Positions 16,793 through 25,011 of a DNA stretch of 26,400 nt are shown here, piece by piece. Location of the stretch: the NCBI GenBank assembly GCA_025455085.1, contig JALONF010000003.1:1-26400 (forward strand), given 5' to 3'. The notes below the pieces were generated by a model. The model was not told the origin of the DNA. It did not search any database and saw only the letters and a program-made list of their open reading frames with translations. A program made the translations under genes and the position numbers. This DNA is from Ignavibacteriaceae bacterium. Its GTDB lineage: Bacteria > Bacteroidota > Ignavibacteria > Ignavibacteriales > Ignavibacteriaceae. Numbering within the stretch: the stretch's first letter is position 1; each line of letters opens with the position of its first letter.

Positions 16793-17662
16793 ATGAAGAA
16801 CAGAATTGAATATATCCTATTTATCCTATTTAGCTGGTGGTTCAGACTTCTTGGATTAAATCTCTCTAGAAAGTTTGCAACTGTTATGGCGGTGGTGTTT
16901 TTCTACCTTATCCCTATCAGAAAAAAAGTTGTTCTTAATAATCTCAAAATTGCCTTTCCTGAAAATGATTTTCACACTAACAAAACATTAGCCTTCAAAA
17001 TTTATCAAAGTTTTGCTATTACCCTGGTTGAGATATTGCTTCTTCCTTATATAAAAAAAGAAGAATTAATAAATGAAGTTAAGTGCAGCAGCCCTGAATT
17101 GATTGTTGAAAAGTTTAAAGAAGGTAAAGGGCTGATCCTACTTTCATCACACTTTGGTAATTGGGAGTTTCTTGCGATCTCAGTTGCAATGCAGATTCAG
17201 CTGCCTTTTTCAGTAATTGTTAAACCTCTGCGAAATCCGCTAGTCTATGAATGGATGAATAACTTTCGCACTAAATTTGGGAATGAAGTTGTTCCTCTGG
17301 GTATTTCAGTAAGAAAAACTTATCAAACGCTCAAAGAGAAGAAAATAGTGGCAATGGTTGCTGATCAAAGAGGACCAATAGAAGGAGTAAAACTTGATTT
17401 CTTTGGTAAAAAAGTTTCTGTTTATACAGGACCTGCGGCACTGGCACTAAAAACCGGTGCACCTCTTATTTGTGGAATTGCTATTAGGCAAAATGATTAT
17501 ACATATAAAACCGAGCTGGTGGAGATATCCCAGCAAAATTTGCCGGCTGGCGAAGAAGAAAAGATTTTGGAATTAAGTCAGAGATATACTTCTTATCTTG
17601 AAGAAGTCATACGTGAACATCCAGAACAATGGTTATGGATGCACAACAGATGGAAATATTAA
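16793..17662 (+). CDS. Lipid A biosynthesis acyltransferase (LpxL/HtrB family)
   Basis: Inner-membrane acyltransferase that transfers a secondary acyl chain from acyl-ACP to a lipid A precursor on the cytoplasmic face. The ATG at 16793 gives 289 residues, a normal length; a TTG one codon earlier adds only one residue. An N-terminal hydrophobic anchor (about 7-42) is followed by the conserved VLNNLKIAFPE segment and the catalytic HX4E motif HFGNWE (His120-Glu125). Further family landmarks are VKPLRNP, the DQRGP segment and the terminal WLWMHNRWKY. The stop codon TAA is immediately followed by the ATG of the glycosyltransferase gene, so the two are translationally coupled, and both point to lipopolysaccharide synthesis. 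This also implies a Gram-negative outer membrane with true lipid A. Which position is acylated cannot be told. Confidence 0.93.
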   Translation: MKNRIEYILFILFSWWFRLLGLNLSRKFATVMAVVFFYLIPIRKKVVLNNLKIAFPENDFHTNKTLAFKIYQSFAITLVEILLLPYIKKEELINEVKCSSPELIVEKFKEGKGLILLSSHFGNWEFLAISVAMQIQLPFSVIVKPLRNPLVYEWMNNFRTKFGNEVVPLGISVRKTYQTLKEKKIVAMVADQRGPIEGVKLDFFGKKVSVYTGPAALALKTGAPLICGIAIRQNDYTYKTELVEISQQNLPAGEEEKILELSQRYTSYLEEVIREHPEQWLWMHNRWKY

Positions 17663-18694
17663 ATGGCTGTTGAAAAGAAAATACTTGTCATACAAACTGC
17701 TTTTCCCGGAGATGCAATTCTTACTTTACCTTTTATACAGGAATTAAAAAGAAAAAGATCTGAATGTTTAATAGATGTCCTGTGTATACCAGCCACTGAA
17801 GAATTATTTGCAGCCTCTCCACATATTAATGCTGTAATCCCATTTGATAAAAATGGCAGGCAGAAATCTTTTTTTGCATTCATAAGTTTTATAAAAAAAC
17901 TCCGGTCAAACAATTACGAAATTATTTATTCTCCTCACCGTTCCGTTCGAAGTGCACTGATTGCAATGAACATTTCCGCAAAAGAAACTCATGGCTTTGA
18001 AAATAGCAATTTAAAGTTTGCATTCAAGCACACGGTTAAGTATGATCCATCGGCTCACGAAGTCAGAAGGAATTTAGAATTCATCGGAAATGATTATGGT
18101 GATGACAGATGGAAGATTATCCCTGAGATAACCGTGTCAGCAGAATCTAAAAAAAAGGTTGAAGAGTTTATAAGTGAAAATAAGATTACTAAATTCATTA
18201 CAATTGCACCTGGTTCAGTATGGGAAACAAAAAAATATCCTGCAGAATATTTCAGACAGATAATCCATTACTTCCTTAACAAAAAATATCAAATTATTCT
18301 TGTCGGCGGAACTAACGACAAAATATTATGTGAGGATTTAAGAGAAGGAAATGAAGATTCTGTGTTTTCTTTAGCTGGTGATTTTTCCTTCATTGATACG
18401 ATTGAACTTCTAAAACGTACTTCATTATTAATTTGTAACGATAGTGCCCCAACTCATCTGGGCATGTGTGCTGATATTCCTGTTTTAACCTTATATTGTT
18501 CGACAATTCCGCTATTTGGTTTCTATCCGTATAATAATAAAAGTAATTATATCAGCTATGATAATCTTCTTTGCAAACCCTGCGGGATTCACGGTTTCAA
18601 TAAATGTCCTCTTGACACATTTGATTGTGCACAGTTACTTCTTCCCAATCTCGCTATTGAGAAGGCAGAAAAGTTATTAGCAAATGCAAGCTGA
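17663..18694 (+). CDS. Glycosyltransferase family 9 (ADP-heptose:LPS heptosyltransferase-like)
   Basis: Cytoplasmic GT-B glycosyltransferase of 343 residues, predicted to add a heptose (or similar sugar) to the LPS inner core. It has the family pattern: N-terminal VIQTAFPGDAILTLPFIQELK (9-29, the acceptor-domain start with the conserved GD), a middle linker, then the donor domain with IAPGSVWETKKYP (about 187-199, substrate-binding Lys), the ILVGGTND strand and LLICNDSAPTHLGM (about 252-265), where the Asp contacts the nucleotide sugar in WaaC/WaaF. A C-terminal cysteine cluster (CKPCGIHGFNKCP...DC) is usual for WaaF-like members. It abuts the lipid A acyltransferase upstream with no gap and overlaps tsaC by 11 bases downstream. 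The donor sugar and acceptor are not fixed by the sequence. Confidence 0.9.
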   Translation: MAVEKKILVIQTAFPGDAILTLPFIQELKRKRSECLIDVLCIPATEELFAASPHINAVIPFDKNGRQKSFFAFISFIKKLRSNNYEIIYSPHRSVRSALIAMNISAKETHGFENSNLKFAFKHTVKYDPSAHEVRRNLEFIGNDYGDDRWKIIPEITVSAESKKKVEEFISENKITKFITIAPGSVWETKKYPAEYFRQIIHYFLNKKYQIILVGGTNDKILCEDLREGNEDSVFSLAGDFSFIDTIELLKRTSLLICNDSAPTHLGMCADIPVLTLYCSTIPLFGFYPYNNKSNYISYDNLLCKPCGIHGFNKCPLDTFDCAQLLLPNLAIEKAEKLLANAS

Positions 18695-19313
18695 TCAAAA
18701 AATAATCAACATCGAAGAGAGTCTTGAATCAGCTTTAAGCTTGGCTGCAGAATTATATCATTCAGGAAAAATATTTATTTATCCGACCGACACTATCTAT
18801 GGAATTGGCGGAAATCCATTTGATGAAGAAGTCGTTAAAAGAATTGCTGAGATTAAAGGTCGAGATGAAAAAAAACAGTTCATCTGGCTGCTATCTGATT
18901 TTGAAAACCTTATGAATTATGTTGATGTCATTTATGATACTCATCTGGATTTTCTTCAAAAAATCTGGCCGGCTCCAGTGTCAGTTGTTCTTAACTTGAA
19001 CGAAAGAACAAAAGGGATTGTAAACCAGGATACGATCGCGGTTAGAGTTCCACAAAATTATTTTTGTTTGAAACTTCTAAAAGAAATTTCACGACCATTA
19101 ATTTCTACAAGTGTTAATAGATCCGGTGAAGACCCCATAAACCATATTGATCCGATCGTGGCCAGTTTTTCACATTTCGTTGACGCAATATTGTTTCGGT
19201 CTGAATTGAACGAGACAAAATCATCTACGATAATTGATCTGACTTCAAAACAGCCAAAATTGATAAGGGAAGGCTCGATTAAGTTTGTAGAATTGTTGCG
19301 AAACTTCAATTAA
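18684..19313 (+). CDS. tsaC: L-threonylcarbamoyladenylate synthase
   Basis: Makes threonylcarbamoyl-AMP from threonine, bicarbonate and ATP, the first step of the universal t6A37 tRNA modification. The 209 residues form a single YrdC/Sua5 domain without the extra C-terminal Sua5 domain, hence TsaC/YrdC type. Visible motifs: IYPTDTIYGIGGNPF (31-46), the basic nucleotide-binding stretch IKGRDEKKQF (57-66), the WPAPVSVVL segment, and SVNRSGEDP (143-151) with SSTIIDL and the LIREG motif near the end. The start overlaps the end of the glycosyltransferase gene by 11 bases, in another frame, consistent with coupled translation. Other family members (YciO type) have unclear roles, but the intact motifs favour TsaC. 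Confidence 0.92.
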   Translation: MQADQKIINIEESLESALSLAAELYHSGKIFIYPTDTIYGIGGNPFDEEVVKRIAEIKGRDEKKQFIWLLSDFENLMNYVDVIYDTHLDFLQKIWPAPVSVVLNLNERTKGIVNQDTIAVRVPQNYFCLKLLKEISRPLISTSVNRSGEDPINHIDPIVASFSHFVDAILFRSELNETKSSTIIDLTSKQPKLIREGSIKFVELLRNFN

Positions 19314-19345
19314 ATTAGTGCAGTTTTTATATTGTTTTAATTTAA

Positions 19346-20188
19346 ATGCCGATATTCAAATACTTAAAAAACTTAAAAAGCTTTTCAATAATAATCGTTC
19401 CGGATGACACTTCGCACGAGGCAAAATCGAAAAAGTTCACTGTAACTAGAATTTTCATTTTTGCAGTAATATATTCAATCTTGATTGCTTTATTTGGCTA
19501 CTACTTTTTCAACATCACTGGAATTGCCAACAGGATTTTACCCGGCACTTATGTTCAGAACGCAGAGACTGTCGAGGAAATCGAAGAACTAAACGATAAA
19601 GTTATTTTTTTAGCAAAAGAATTGCAGCTATTAAAATCTGCCAATCAAAAATTAAAATATGCTATGGCTCTGGGTGATTCCACATTGATTGACTCATTCA
19701 AAGTTAATTCCGATACACTTCGGAAATATTATAAAACTCCTAAAGAAGGAACTGTTTTTGGTGTATTGATCAGTATCATGCAGAATCTTTTTATCCAGCA
19801 GCAGGATAACACAATTTTTTTCATTCTTCCCGTTAACGGATATATTAGCAGAAGTTTTGATCCTGAACGGGCTCATTTCGGTATTGACATAGTTGTGAAA
19901 GATGGAACGCCTGTTTATGCAGCAGCAGGCGGGTTTGTCGTATTTTCCGGCTACACAAATAATTATGGACATATAATAATTCTCAGTCATTCGGATGGCT
20001 ATTTAAGTATTTACAAGCATAATTCAGTCATACTTAAGAAGGAAAGAGAATTTGTAAAACAGGGTGAGCTAATTGCTCAAAGCGGAAACAGTGGATTAGC
20101 AACAACCGGTCCGCATCTGCATTTTGAAATCTGGCATAACGGCAAGCCTGTTGATCCCGAAACTCTTTTAATCATCACAAATAAATAA
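19346..20188 (+). CDS. Membrane-anchored M23 family metallopeptidase
   Basis: A 280-residue peptidoglycan DD-endopeptidase-like protein. A short cytoplasmic N-terminus is followed by one transmembrane helix (about 33-56), a probable coiled coil (about 71-105), and a C-terminal LytM/M23 domain. The zinc ligands and catalytic residues are all present: His177-xxx-Asp181 (HFGID), His225 (YKH) and His257-Leu-His259 (HLHFE). It should therefore be active in the periplasm, cutting peptide cross-bridges. It is followed after 10 bases by a bactofilin gene. Bactofilin-M23 pairs are known from Caulobacter, Myxococcus and Helicobacter (CcmA with Csd1), where they shape the cell wall, so the two probably work together. 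No clear Shine-Dalgarno sequence is seen before the ATG. Confidence 0.92.
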   Translation: MPIFKYLKNLKSFSIIIVPDDTSHEAKSKKFTVTRIFIFAVIYSILIALFGYYFFNITGIANRILPGTYVQNAETVEEIEELNDKVIFLAKELQLLKSANQKLKYAMALGDSTLIDSFKVNSDTLRKYYKTPKEGTVFGVLISIMQNLFIQQQDNTIFFILPVNGYISRSFDPERAHFGIDIVVKDGTPVYAAAGGFVVFSGYTNNYGHIIILSHSDGYLSIYKHNSVILKKEREFVKQGELIAQSGNSGLATTGPHLHFEIWHNGKPVDPETLLIITNK

Positions 20189-20192
20189 GGAG
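20187..20192 (+). promoter_or_regulatory. Ribosome binding site indicating a TTG start for the bactofilin gene
   Basis: AAGGAG overlaps the end of the M23 gene and lies six bases before a TTG at 20199. The first in-frame ATG (20214) is 21 bases away, too far for this site. The spacing therefore favours the TTG as initiator. Confidence 0.6.
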
Positions 20193-20198
20193 AACACA

Positions 20199-20579
20199 TT
20201 GAAAACAAAAACTATGAACGGAGACTCTGATGATATTACAATCATTAGTAATGGGGTAAAAATTGAAGGAAAAGTTTCCAGTGACGGAAGTATTAGGCTG
20301 GATGGGGCAATTCAGGGAGATATTAGTTGTCAAGGGAATGTTACCATCGGTGATCAGGGTGAAGTTTTCGGTAAAGTCGATGGTCAGATCATTACCATTG
20401 GTGGTAAAGTAGAAGGGATGATAAATGCCAAAGAAAAACTAATCCTCGAATCCAAAGCTGATTTGTCGGGGGATGTCTTCACAAAGATTCTGGTTGTCGA
20501 AGCCGGCGCTCGGTTCAATGGAAAGAGTAATATGGGGCAATCAAAAGGATCATCTGAATCCGCTTCTACGACTTCATAA
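20199..20579 (+). CDS. Bactofilin (polymer-forming cytoskeletal protein)
   Basis: A 126-residue protein that is nearly all bactofilin domain (~12-105). Bactofilins form a right-handed beta-helix and polymerise without nucleotide, usually on the inner face of the membrane, where they position peptidoglycan enzymes. The sequence shows the repeating short turns GKVSSDGSIRLDG, GDISCQGNVTIGDQGEV, GKVDGQIITIGGKVEG and AKEKLILESKADLSGD, one glycine-containing rung after another, with a disordered Ser-rich C-terminal tail. The start is taken at TTG 20199 because of the well-placed AAGGAG; starting at ATG 20214 would lose only five residues. Upstream lies its likely partner, the M23 peptidase; downstream, after three bases, atpZ. 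Confidence 0.93.
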   Translation: MKTKTMNGDSDDITIISNGVKIEGKVSSDGSIRLDGAIQGDISCQGNVTIGDQGEVFGKVDGQIITIGGKVEGMINAKEKLILESKADLSGDVFTKILVVEAGARFNGKSNMGQSKGSSESASTTS

Positions 20580-20582
20580 AAA

Positions 20583-20825
20583 ATGAAACTGGAACCTAAT
20601 AAATTAAAAGGCGCCAATAATTTTTATAAAGACGTTGGCCCTTATGTTGGATTAGGACTTCAACTTGCTGTGACGGTTACCGTACTGGTTTTTATCGGGA
20701 TTTGGTTAGATGGTCAATTTGATACAAAACCTGTTTTAACGGTCTTTTGTTCATTTTTTGGAGTCTTCGCCGGAATGTACACCTTCATTAAGTCTGTTCT
20801 GAAAGCCGGAAATGATAAAAAATGA
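20583..20825 (+). CDS. atpZ: AtpZ/AtpI-family ATP synthase accessory protein
   Basis: An 80-residue integral membrane protein with two transmembrane helices (about 22-43 and 51-70) joined by the short loop WLDGQFDTKP. This is the AtpZ/AtpI pattern (GLQLAVTVTVLVFIGIWLDGQF). Proteins of this group sit at the head of F-type ATP synthase operons and have been linked to c-ring assembly or to Mg2+/Ca2+ transport. It begins three bases after the bactofilin gene and overlaps the following membrane gene by 14 bases, which places the bactofilin, and perhaps the M23 gene, on the same transcript as the ATP synthase. Confidence 0.85.
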   Translation: MKLEPNKLKGANNFYKDVGPYVGLGLQLAVTVTVLVFIGIWLDGQFDTKPVLTVFCSFFGVFAGMYTFIKSVLKAGNDKK

Positions 20826-21213
20826 AAAGCATCTTCTTATTGTTGCTCTGGTTATTTCCATTCTAACACTACTCATTGTAACTGTATTCTTCATTATTTC
20901 AAATATATCCGGTTTGATTTTCAAATCAATATTGCTTGGGGCATTTCTTTCAATAATAAATTTTTTGATCGGACTATCATTCATAAAATTCAGTGTAAAT
21001 AAATCTGATAATATATTTTTGCTTGCCCTATGGGGAGGCATCCTTTTTAGACTCATTTTGGGCTTGTCACTGGTATTAATTACCTTCATTTTTTTGGAAA
21101 TAAACACATATGGGTTTATATTTTCCATCCTCTTTTTTTACGTTTTTTACTTATTAATTGAGATATTTTATTTGAATTTAGGGAGAAAAAGCCAGTTTGG
21201 CAGCGAGCGGTAA
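20812..21213 (+). CDS. Small membrane protein, probable ATP synthase subunit I-like
   Basis: A 133-residue, very hydrophobic protein with four predicted transmembrane helices (roughly 8-30, 34-58, 70-95, 100-122) in two hairpins, with a positively charged C-terminal tail. No strongly diagnostic motif is visible. Its position between atpZ and atpB, with overlaps on both sides (14 bases with atpZ, 17 bases with the atpB start), and its helix pattern fit the AtpI group, which helps c-ring assembly. This assignment depends mostly on context. Confidence 0.6.
   Translation: MIKNEKHLLIVALVISILTLLIVTVFFIISNISGLIFKSILLGAFLSIINFLIGLSFIKFSVNKSDNIFLLALWGGILFRLILGLSLVLITFIFLEINTYGFIFSILFFYVFYLLIEIFYLNLGRKSQFGSER
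21181..21185 (+). promoter_or_regulatory. Possible ribosome binding site for a TTG start of atpB
   Basis: GGGAG lies 11 bases before the TTG at 21197. No in-frame ATG occurs until 21293, which would remove the conserved-looking 'ILHHVMDG' segment. Spacing is slightly long, so the start remains uncertain. Confidence 0.35.
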
Positions 21214-22048
21214 CATAGATACTTTAAAAGCAGTTTCGGACACGCTAAAAACTTCAAGTGGATCTGACAGCGATTGGATTTTGCACCACGTCATGGATGG
21301 AAAAGAGATAGAATTGCCTTTCCTGGGTTATATTCATATCCCTCAGTTGCCTCCTGTTTTTGGATTTGATATTACTCCGACGAAGCATGTTATTTTTATG
21401 TGGTTAGCAGCATTTCTGGTTCTATTAACTCTTTACCTGGTAGCTAGAAATTATAAAACTTCTCTTATTCCAAGAAGGTTAGCTAATTTTTTTGAAGTAT
21501 TAATTATCTTCGTCCGTGATGAGATTGCAGAACCAACTTTGGGTAAAGCTTACAAATCTTTTCTGCCGTTTCTACTGACTTTATTCTTCTTCATCCTATT
21601 TGGAAATTTTTTGGGATTAATTCCATTCTCTGCAACTTTTACAAGCAACATAGCCGTAACAGCAACACTTGCAATCATTGCATTTTTAATGATTCAGCTT
21701 GGTGGAATAAGGCATAATGGATTTTTCGGATACTTCAAAGGATTAGTTCCCCACGGTATTCCAATGTGGCTGCTTCCACTAATGATACCTGTTGAAATAC
21801 TTGGATTGTTCACAAAACCTTTTGCTCTTGCAATACGACTTTTTGCAAATATGATCGCAGGCCATACAGTGATTCTTGCACTCATTGGATTAATATTTTT
21901 TATGGGTACTATTTTCATTGCACCTGTTTCAGTTGCTTTTGCAGTTTTTATTTATCTTTTGGAAATCTTAGTAGCACTTATTCAAGCTTATATTTTTACA
22001 ATGCTCACTTCCTTGTTTATAGGAATGGCAGTACATCAGGAACATTAA
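21197..22048 (+). CDS. atpB: F-type ATP synthase subunit a
   Basis: Membrane stator subunit of the Fo motor that holds the two proton half-channels; 283 residues from a TTG start. The essential arginine lies in the conserved segment FALAIRLFANMIAGH (near residue 215), followed by the last helices with LVALIQAYIFTMLTSLFIGMA. An N-terminal segment DWILHHVMDGKEIELPFLG resembles the periplasmic N-terminus of Chlorobi-type a subunits. Five to six transmembrane helices are apparent. An ATG at 21293 is the only nearby alternative start and would cut this segment. It overlaps the preceding AtpI-like gene and is followed after 30 bases by atpE. Confidence 0.95.
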   Translation: MAASGNIDTLKAVSDTLKTSSGSDSDWILHHVMDGKEIELPFLGYIHIPQLPPVFGFDITPTKHVIFMWLAAFLVLLTLYLVARNYKTSLIPRRLANFFEVLIIFVRDEIAEPTLGKAYKSFLPFLLTLFFFILFGNFLGLIPFSATFTSNIAVTATLAIIAFLMIQLGGIRHNGFFGYFKGLVPHGIPMWLLPLMIPVEILGLFTKPFALAIRLFANMIAGHTVILALIGLIFFMGTIFIAPVSVAFAVFIYLLEILVALIQAYIFTMLTSLFIGMAVHQEH

Positions 22049-22064
22049 TTTATTAACAAAAATA

Positions 22065-22071
22065 AAAGGAG
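22065..22071 (+). promoter_or_regulatory. Strong ribosome binding site of atpE
   Basis: AAAGGAG lies seven bases before the ATG at 22079, the best Shine-Dalgarno match in the ATP operon. A strong site here fits the need for about ten c subunits per enzyme. Confidence 0.6.
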
Positions 22072-22078
22072 TACTTAA

Positions 22079-22300
22079 ATGGATTTTGCATGGTTAGCAG
22101 CAGGTATTGGCGCCGGATTAGTTGTTATCGGCGGTGGACTTGGAATCGGTAAACTCGCAAGCTCAGCAATGGATGCGAGCGGAAGACAGCCAGAAGCTGC
22201 CGGCGCAATCAGAACATCAATGATTATTGCCGCTGCACTTATTGAAGGAATGTCGTTCTTCGGATTGGTTATTTGTATTCTTCTTGCTCTTAAAGCTTAA
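22079..22300 (+). CDS. atpE: F-type ATP synthase subunit c
   Basis: Proteolipid that forms the rotating c-ring; 73 residues, two transmembrane helices with a polar loop carrying the RQPE motif (36-39). The glycine-rich first helix (GAGLVVIGGGLGIG) packs the ring. The ion-binding carboxylate is Glu56 in ALIEGMSFF. Aligned by the RQPE loop with the Na+-binding c subunit of Ilyobacter, the Na+ ligand Gln is replaced by Ile23 and the Ser after the Glu by Gly57, so the site should carry protons. It lies between atpB and atpF with a strong ribosome site. Confidence 0.97.
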   Translation: MDFAWLAAGIGAGLVVIGGGLGIGKLASSAMDASGRQPEAAGAIRTSMIIAAALIEGMSFFGLVICILLALKA

Positions 22301-22324
22301 ATTAAAAATCATTTGAGAAAATAA

Positions 22325-22867
22325 ATGCTAACTCAAATTACATTAGCAGTCATTGCCGCAGGTGGTGGTGAAAATGGCGGTCTTCTCGACGTTAATCCCG
22401 GCTTGATGATATGGACTGTTATTACTTTTATAATTCTTCTTTTAATTCTGAAGAAAGTTGCCTGGAAGCCGATACTAACTGCTCTTGATAAGCGCGAAAG
22501 TGATATCAGAGAATCTTTAGCACAGGCTGAGAAAGCCAGAGATGAAGCAAAGAAAATCCTAGAAGAAAATCAGGCGAACCTTGCGAAGGCTGAAGAAGAA
22601 TCTAAAAAGATTATTGATCAGAGTCGCGCCTATGCCGAAACTTTGAAGGAACAATTGATAAAAGAAAGTAAAGAGCAGGCAAAGAAAATAGTTGATGATG
22701 CTTCGTTAGAGATTCAAAGGAAGAAGGATACCGCCTTTGAAGAACTTAAAGGACAGATAGCTGAAATAGCTGTCAGTGCTGCTGAAAAAATCATCAGGGA
22801 ATCTCTCGATGCTCAAAAAAGTAAACAGGTAGTTGACAAATATTTGAATGATGTGACGAAAAATTAG
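22325..22867 (+). CDS. atpF: F-type ATP synthase subunit b
   Basis: Peripheral stalk subunit of 180 residues. One N-terminal transmembrane helix (about 27-45, beginning after NPGLMIWTVITFIILL) is followed by KKVAWKPI, the usual basic membrane boundary, and then a long charged helix (about 50-165) that dimerises as a right-handed coiled coil. The C-terminal part contacts delta. Only one b gene is present in the operon, so the stalk is probably a homodimer. The next gene, atpH, starts two bases after its stop. Confidence 0.95.
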   Translation: MLTQITLAVIAAGGGENGGLLDVNPGLMIWTVITFIILLLILKKVAWKPILTALDKRESDIRESLAQAEKARDEAKKILEENQANLAKAEEESKKIIDQSRAYAETLKEQLIKESKEQAKKIVDDASLEIQRKKDTAFEELKGQIAEIAVSAAEKIIRESLDAQKSKQVVDKYLNDVTKN

Positions 22868-22869
22868 TA

Positions 22870-23424
22870 ATGGCTGATTTCAGAATTTTACATAGATATG
22901 CTACTTCTTTGCTTGAGACTTCTCTCGAGAAAAATAACCTTGAAGTTGTCACCTCTGATATCCAGCTTCTCGTTGAAACACTTGAGCAGAGTAGAGAGTT
23001 GAAGTCTATGCTCGATAGTCCGGTAGTAAGACCTGAGATAAAGCTCAACATTCTAAGAGAGATCTTAAGTAAAAAAATATCAAAGGAGTCGATGGATTTC
23101 ATTGAGTTTGTAATTTTGAAGAATCGGGAAAGTTTATTGGCTTCTATTGGTAAACGATTTTTGGAATTAAGAGATGATCATCTTGGTATTGCTAATGTTT
23201 TTGTGACATCAGCAACGGAGTTTTCCAGTGATCAAAAGAGTGTTTTGCAAAGCAGGCTGGAGAAGATTCTTGATAAAAAAGTTCGTCTAAATTTTAAAAC
23301 TGATTTGAATCTTGTTGGTGGATTCATAGCTAAAGTTAATGATACACTTTATGATGCTTCAATAAAACATCAACTTGAATTACTGAAGAAACAATTTTTA
23401 ACGGGTGAGATATCACTCAATTAA
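22870..23424 (+). CDS. atpH: F-type ATP synthase subunit delta
   Basis: Subunit at the top of the catalytic head that joins it to the b stalk (OSCP homologue); 184 residues, normal length. The N-terminal helical domain opens with RILHRYATSLLETSLEKNN, matching the family 'RYAxALxxxA' pattern, and the C-terminal part contains the expected VTSATEFSSDQKSVLQSRLEKILDKKVRLNFKTDLNLVGGFIAKVND stretch with the conserved 'GG' and valine-rich strand. It starts two bases after atpF, so the two are surely cotranslated. Confidence 0.95.
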   Translation: MADFRILHRYATSLLETSLEKNNLEVVTSDIQLLVETLEQSRELKSMLDSPVVRPEIKLNILREILSKKISKESMDFIEFVILKNRESLLASIGKRFLELRDDHLGIANVFVTSATEFSSDQKSVLQSRLEKILDKKVRLNFKTDLNLVGGFIAKVNDTLYDASIKHQLELLKKQFLTGEISLN

Positions 23425-23450
23425 ACAATGAAGTTTAAAAGGAATTAATT

Positions 23451-25001
23451 ATGGCTGAAGTAAGACCCGACGAAATATCGGCGATATTAAGGAAACAGCT
23501 TTCGGGTTTCGAGAGCGAAGTTGATATATATGATGTTGGTACCGTCCTGCAAATTGGAGACGGTATTGCACGAGTTTATGGTTTGAGCAAAGTTATGGCA
23601 ACTGAGCTCGTCGAGTTTCCTAATGACGTAATCGGAATGGTTCTTAACCTTGATGAAGACAGCGTTGGTTGTGTTCTTTTTGGTGAAAGCTCGCTCGTAA
23701 AAGAAGGAGATACTGTCAAGAGAACCAAACGGGTTGCTTCGATTCCTGTCGGTAAAGAATTACTCGGTCGTGTTGTTAATCCATTAGGAAAACCAATTGA
23801 CGGAAAAGGTGCAATAAACACCGACAAGTTTCTACCAATTGAGAGAAAGGCACTTGGTGTAATTCAAAGACAACCCGTTAAAGAGCCAGTGCAAACCGGT
23901 ATTGCAGCGATCGATGCAATGATTCCAATTGGCAGAGGACAGAGAGAATTAATTATTGGTGACAGACAAACTGGTAAAACTGCGGTTGCTATTGATGCAA
24001 TCATCAACCAAAAATATACTCATACTGATGAAGCTAAATCACTCGGTATAAAACCAGTTTATTGTGTTTATGTCGCTATTGGACAGAAGAGTTCAACAGT
24101 TGCGCAGGTTGTTGCAAAGCTTCAGGAACACGGTGCTATGGAATTCACAACAGTTGTCGTAGCATCTGCATGGGAGCCAGCTCCGCTTCAATATATTGCA
24201 CCATATTCAGGTGCTACGCTTGGTGAATATTTTCGTGATAATGGAATGCATTCACTTGTTATTTATGATGACTTATCAAAACAGGCTGCAGCTTATCGTG
24301 AACTTTCTCTATTATTAAGAAGACCTCCTGGAAGAGAAGCGTATCCTGGTGATGTATTTTATCTTCATTCTCGTTTGCTTGAAAGAGCATCAAAATTAAG
24401 TGAAGAACTTGGTGGTGGAAGTTTAACAGCATTACCAATAATTGAAACACAGCAGGGAGACGTTTCGGCTTATATTCCAACAAACGTAATATCAATTACT
24501 GATGGACAGATTTATCTTGAGTCAAGTTTATTCAACTCAGGCGTTCGTCCTGCAATTAACGTTGGTATTTCTGTGTCGCGTGTTGGAGGTAATGCACAAA
24601 TCAAAGGGATGAAAAAAGTTGCTGGTTCACTTAAACTGGATTTAGCTCAGTACAGAGAGCTTGAAGCTTTTGCTAAATTCGGTTCTGATCTCGATCAATC
24701 AACATTAAAAACTCTTAATAAAGGTGCAAGACTAGTCGAATTGCTAAAACAAGGTCAGTACGCACCAATTCCTGTTGAAAGACAGATTGTTAGTATCTTT
24801 TTAGGAACGAAGGGATATATGGACTCTATTCCTGTTTCAGATGTGAAAAGATTTGAAAAAGAAGCGATCGAATTCTTCGAAGTAAAATATAAAGACATCT
24901 TCGAAACACTGAAGAAAGAAAAAGATATTTCTAAAGAACTCGATGCAAAGATTAATACTGCAGCTCAGGAATTTTTAAAGGTATTTAAGAAGACTACATA
25001 A
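23451..25001 (+). CDS. atpA: F-type ATP synthase subunit alpha
   Basis: Non-catalytic nucleotide-binding subunit of F1, 516 residues. The N-terminal beta barrel is followed by the central domain with the P-loop GDRQTGKT (170-177), then SLLLRRPPGREAYPGDVFYLHSRLLERA and the VSRVGGNAQ segment with the arginine that reaches into the catalytic site of the neighbouring beta subunit. The helical C-terminal domain is complete. The ribosome site AAAAGGA (23437-23443) supports the start. Its partner beta (atpD) is not in this operon; atpG follows 10 bases downstream. Confidence 0.98.
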   Translation: MAEVRPDEISAILRKQLSGFESEVDIYDVGTVLQIGDGIARVYGLSKVMATELVEFPNDVIGMVLNLDEDSVGCVLFGESSLVKEGDTVKRTKRVASIPVGKELLGRVVNPLGKPIDGKGAINTDKFLPIERKALGVIQRQPVKEPVQTGIAAIDAMIPIGRGQRELIIGDRQTGKTAVAIDAIINQKYTHTDEAKSLGIKPVYCVYVAIGQKSSTVAQVVAKLQEHGAMEFTTVVVASAWEPAPLQYIAPYSGATLGEYFRDNGMHSLVIYDDLSKQAAAYRELSLLLRRPPGREAYPGDVFYLHSRLLERASKLSEELGGGSLTALPIIETQQGDVSAYIPTNVISITDGQIYLESSLFNSGVRPAINVGISVSRVGGNAQIKGMKKVAGSLKLDLAQYRELEAFAKFGSDLDQSTLKTLNKGARLVELLKQGQYAPIPVERQIVSIFLGTKGYMDSIPVSDVKRFEKEAIEFFEVKYKDIFETLKKEKDISKELDAKINTAAQEFLKVFKKTT

Positions 25002-25011
25002 AAGATTTTAG

